A DNA stretch of 5,751 nt from Blastocatellia bacterium (lineage in GTDB: Bacteria > Acidobacteriota > Blastocatellia > Pyrinomonadales > Pyrinomonadaceae). The translations under genes and the position numbers were made by a program. How positions within the stretch are numbered: position 1 is the stretch's first letter; each line of letters opens with the position of its first letter. Of the stretch, positions 4,425 through 5,751 are shown piece after piece. The stretch covers positions 15,918-21,668 of the forward strand of contig DNND01000121.1 in the NCBI GenBank assembly GCA_003488005.1, in the 5' to 3' direction. Below the pieces are notes generated by a model that worked only from the letters and a program-made list of their open reading frames with translations, searched no databases and was not told where the DNA came from.

Positions 4425-5423
4425 TCAGAACAACGGAGTCTGATCGCTAACGGCGCGTTGTTCGGTTAAGAAGCTTTTGAACCTGATAACAGCTAATTCG
4501 CAGTAATCTTCCCTAATCTCAAATCCCAGAAATCGCCGTCCTGATCCGCACGCGGCGATGCCAGCCGAACATGAACCAGCAAACGGGTCAAACACAAGAT
4601 CCAATGTGTTCGAAGAGGCCCTAACTATCCGTTCAACAACCGCCAGTGGGAATTGTGCAGGATGACCGGTTCTCTCTTTAGAACTTCTATCCTTGCCAGT
4701 GGTGACTTTTGGAAACTCCCAAACGTCCGAGGGATTCTTTCCGAGAGGATTGCAGCGAAATTTTCCGTCCTTTTTCTGGTTTGGATACTTTACGTTTGGG
4801 TCTCGAATATCATCGAGGTTAAAGGTGTAGTTTTGGCTGTCCTTTGCATAGAACAGCCATTTCTCGTTCCGAGGGCTCAATCGTCTTCTCGATGAAACCC
4901 CGGCGCCATAAGCCCAAACTATTTCTTGCAAAAGATAGAACGGAGACTTGTCCCAAAGGAGATATGGTATAGGGACGCTTAGGCCTTTTGCTGGAACTTC
5001 CAAATATCCCACGTTTAGCCAAAACGAGCCTTGATTGGAGGTCATCCTGTGGATGAGTCCCATCCAGTTGGAACACCAACGAATATAATCTTCGAGGGGT
5101 AGAGGCTGCTCGTACTCCTTGCCAATGTTGTAGGGTGGTGAAGTAATCGTTAGGTCCCATTGAAGCCCACCGGCAAGTAAGCCTTCCAACAGTTTGAGCG
5201 AATCTCCGTTGTAGAGGGTAAAGCCACTGTCTGAAAAATACGGCTCACCGATACTTTTCCTTAAACTGGCTTCTAAGCTGCTTTGACGCAGGGACCTTTG
5301 ATTCTGGATTTCGTCGTCCAAAGGTCGCAATAGGGACAAAGGGGCCACGTGAGTAGGTTTGTGATTGGTTCGCTCCTGCAGGAACCGATTGTGATGCGTA
5401 CTAGCAATCTTGCGTAAGGTCAC
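4425..5423 (-). CDS. Beta-class DNA methyltransferase, probably N4-cytosine
   Basis: A 332-residue SAM-dependent methylase that protects the cognate site. Catalytic motif IV, TSPPY (94-98), comes first; SPPY is typical of N4-cytosine enzymes. A variable target-recognition region follows (about 145-250), then motif X-like HPAQFP (254-259), the SAM-binding motif I DPFAGS (279-284) and GFEI (300-303). Catalytic motif before SAM motif is the beta-class order, as in M.PvuII; an N4-C methylase is also consistent with a ScaI-type partner. The start is uncertain: GTG 5423 has no Shine-Dalgarno and leaves about 60 residues before the usual beginning (YFSDSGFTLYNGDSL); GTG 5348 gives 307 residues. The upstream promoter favours 5423. 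The gene is tail to tail with the nuclease, 32 bp apart. Confidence 0.85.
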   Translation of the reverse strand: MTLRKIASTHHNRFLQERTNHKPTHVAPLSLLRPLDDEIQNQRSLRQSSLEASLRKSIGEPYFSDSGFTLYNGDSLKLLEGLLAGGLQWDLTITSPPYNIGKEYEQPLPLEDYIRWCSNWMGLIHRMTSNQGSFWLNVGYLEVPAKGLSVPIPYLLWDKSPFYLLQEIVWAYGAGVSSRRRLSPRNEKWLFYAKDSQNYTFNLDDIRDPNVKYPNQKKDGKFRCNPLGKNPSDVWEFPKVTTGKDRSSKERTGHPAQFPLAVVERIVRASSNTLDLVFDPFAGSCSAGIAACGSGRRFLGFEIREDYCELAVIRFKSFLTEQRAVSDQTPLF

Positions 5424-5460
5424 GATAGTTAACTCGAACGGTTATGGTTGTTGAATCAGC

Positions 5461-5488
5461 ATTCTATTCGATCTGCCATCACTGTCAA
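5461..5488 (-). promoter_or_regulatory. Sigma70-like promoter of the methyltransferase gene
   Basis: Read on minus: TTGACA (5488-5483, perfect -35), a 16-bp spacer, then TAGAAT (5466-5461, five of six to the -10 consensus). Transcription would begin near 5454, leaving about 30 nt before GTG 5423. No C-box is seen near it, which fits methylase made early and independently of C protein. Confidence 0.7.
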
Positions 5489-5529
5489 TTGAACACGCAC
5501 TTACGATCAGGTGCTTCACCGGGCGAAGG

Positions 5530-5751
5530 TTACGTCTGCAATGCTGATTTTCTTCCATTTATGTTCCGGATTCCTTGGGCAGGACGTGTAGTTGATCTTT
5601 GCGGTTGATGGGGCGCGATATAACTACGTCTTGCCTTGATCACCAATTTGCCTTGGGACTTCGGAATTGACGGCGCCAGATCAAGCTTCAGCTTTCGCGT
5701 CGTGCCGTCACGTTTCTTGTTTGTCGAGACGAATGCCAGGTTGTAGCGGCT
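5530..5751 (-). CDS. C-terminal end of VWFA-related acidobacterial-type protein (partial)
   Basis: The frame is open from the right window edge to TAA at 5532-5530 and encodes the last 73 residues. The beginning, RYNLAFVSTNKKRDGTTRKL (residues 2-21), followed by a strand-rich stretch to ARRSYIAP (40-47), resembles the end of VWFA-related acidobacterial-domain proteins. Those finish with a tyrosine-led strand, a TN...RDG-x-x-RK turn and an R-x-R-x-GY[FY]AP-like strand. The last 26 residues are a basic, polar tail. Such proteins are generally exported and of unknown role. The N-terminus, with any signal peptide and VWA domain, lies outside the window, so the assignment rests on the C-terminal pattern alone. 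Confidence 0.55.
   Translation of the reverse strand, partial: SRYNLAFVSTNKKRDGTTRKLKLDLAPSIPKSQGKLVIKARRSYIAPHQPQRSTTRPAQGIRNINGRKSALQT

Noticed and set aside
4160..4450. Plus- and minus-strand ORFs at 4160-4450 and 4204-4422
   Set aside because: They are alternate frames of the restriction endonuclease gene, without domains.
4819..5160. 113-codon minus ORF within the methyltransferase, and an 80-codon plus ORF at 4653-4895
   Set aside because: They are shadows of a gene with complete TSPPY and DPFAGS motifs.
1..5751. tRNA, rRNA or riboswitch
   Set aside because: No cloverleaf-like set of arms, conserved rRNA segment or known riboswitch core was recognised by eye on either strand.

Overview
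The window looks like a chromosomal segment from a soil- or water-type Acidobacteriota, probably Blastocatellia/Pyrinomonadaceae-like. The clues are a C-terminal fragment resembling the acidobacterial VWFA-related proteins at the right edge, a zinc-ribbon/two-helix membrane protein of a kind I associate with that group, and a high density of palindromic and degenerate tandem repeats between genes. The lineage is an inference; no rRNA or tRNA gene is present to confirm it.

Left part (1-2403), moderately GC-rich: a hairpin-rich repeat (3-169); a minus-strand gene for a small zinc-ribbon membrane protein (217-681); a gene-free spacer with three copies of a ~14-bp direct repeat and a hairpin (682-1053); a six-helix DUF2306-type membrane protein (1054-1728); a ~150-bp nested inverted-repeat element (1735-1884); low-complexity DNA; and a short exported single-domain cupin (2032-2403). 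These genes stand alone and do not form an obvious operon.

Middle part (2404-3129) has no convincing gene. It holds a cluster of hairpins built on a GGC-N3-GCC core (2448-2607), followed by a long, decayed tandem array of 21-bp units that keeps perfect register for about 14 units (2698-2991), and then a short low-complexity tract.

Right part (3130-5751) is a compact type II restriction-modification island, more AT-rich than the left part. A controller (C) gene and a ScaI-like restriction endonuclease gene overlap by one base on the plus strand. A beta-class, probably N4-cytosine, methyltransferase gene faces them tail to tail with its own strong sigma70-like promoter. In front of the C gene lies a near-perfect double C-box. 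The scheme expected from known C-protein systems is that methylase is made first from its own promoter, C protein then accumulates and switches on C and R together, and high C represses. The C-box sits in the divergent spacer shared with a ribbon-helix-helix protein gene on the minus strand, which is followed by a truncated WYL-like remnant. These two are not standard parts of a C-controlled R-M system and may be under C control. The window ends in the 3' end of a minus-strand VWFA-related gene.
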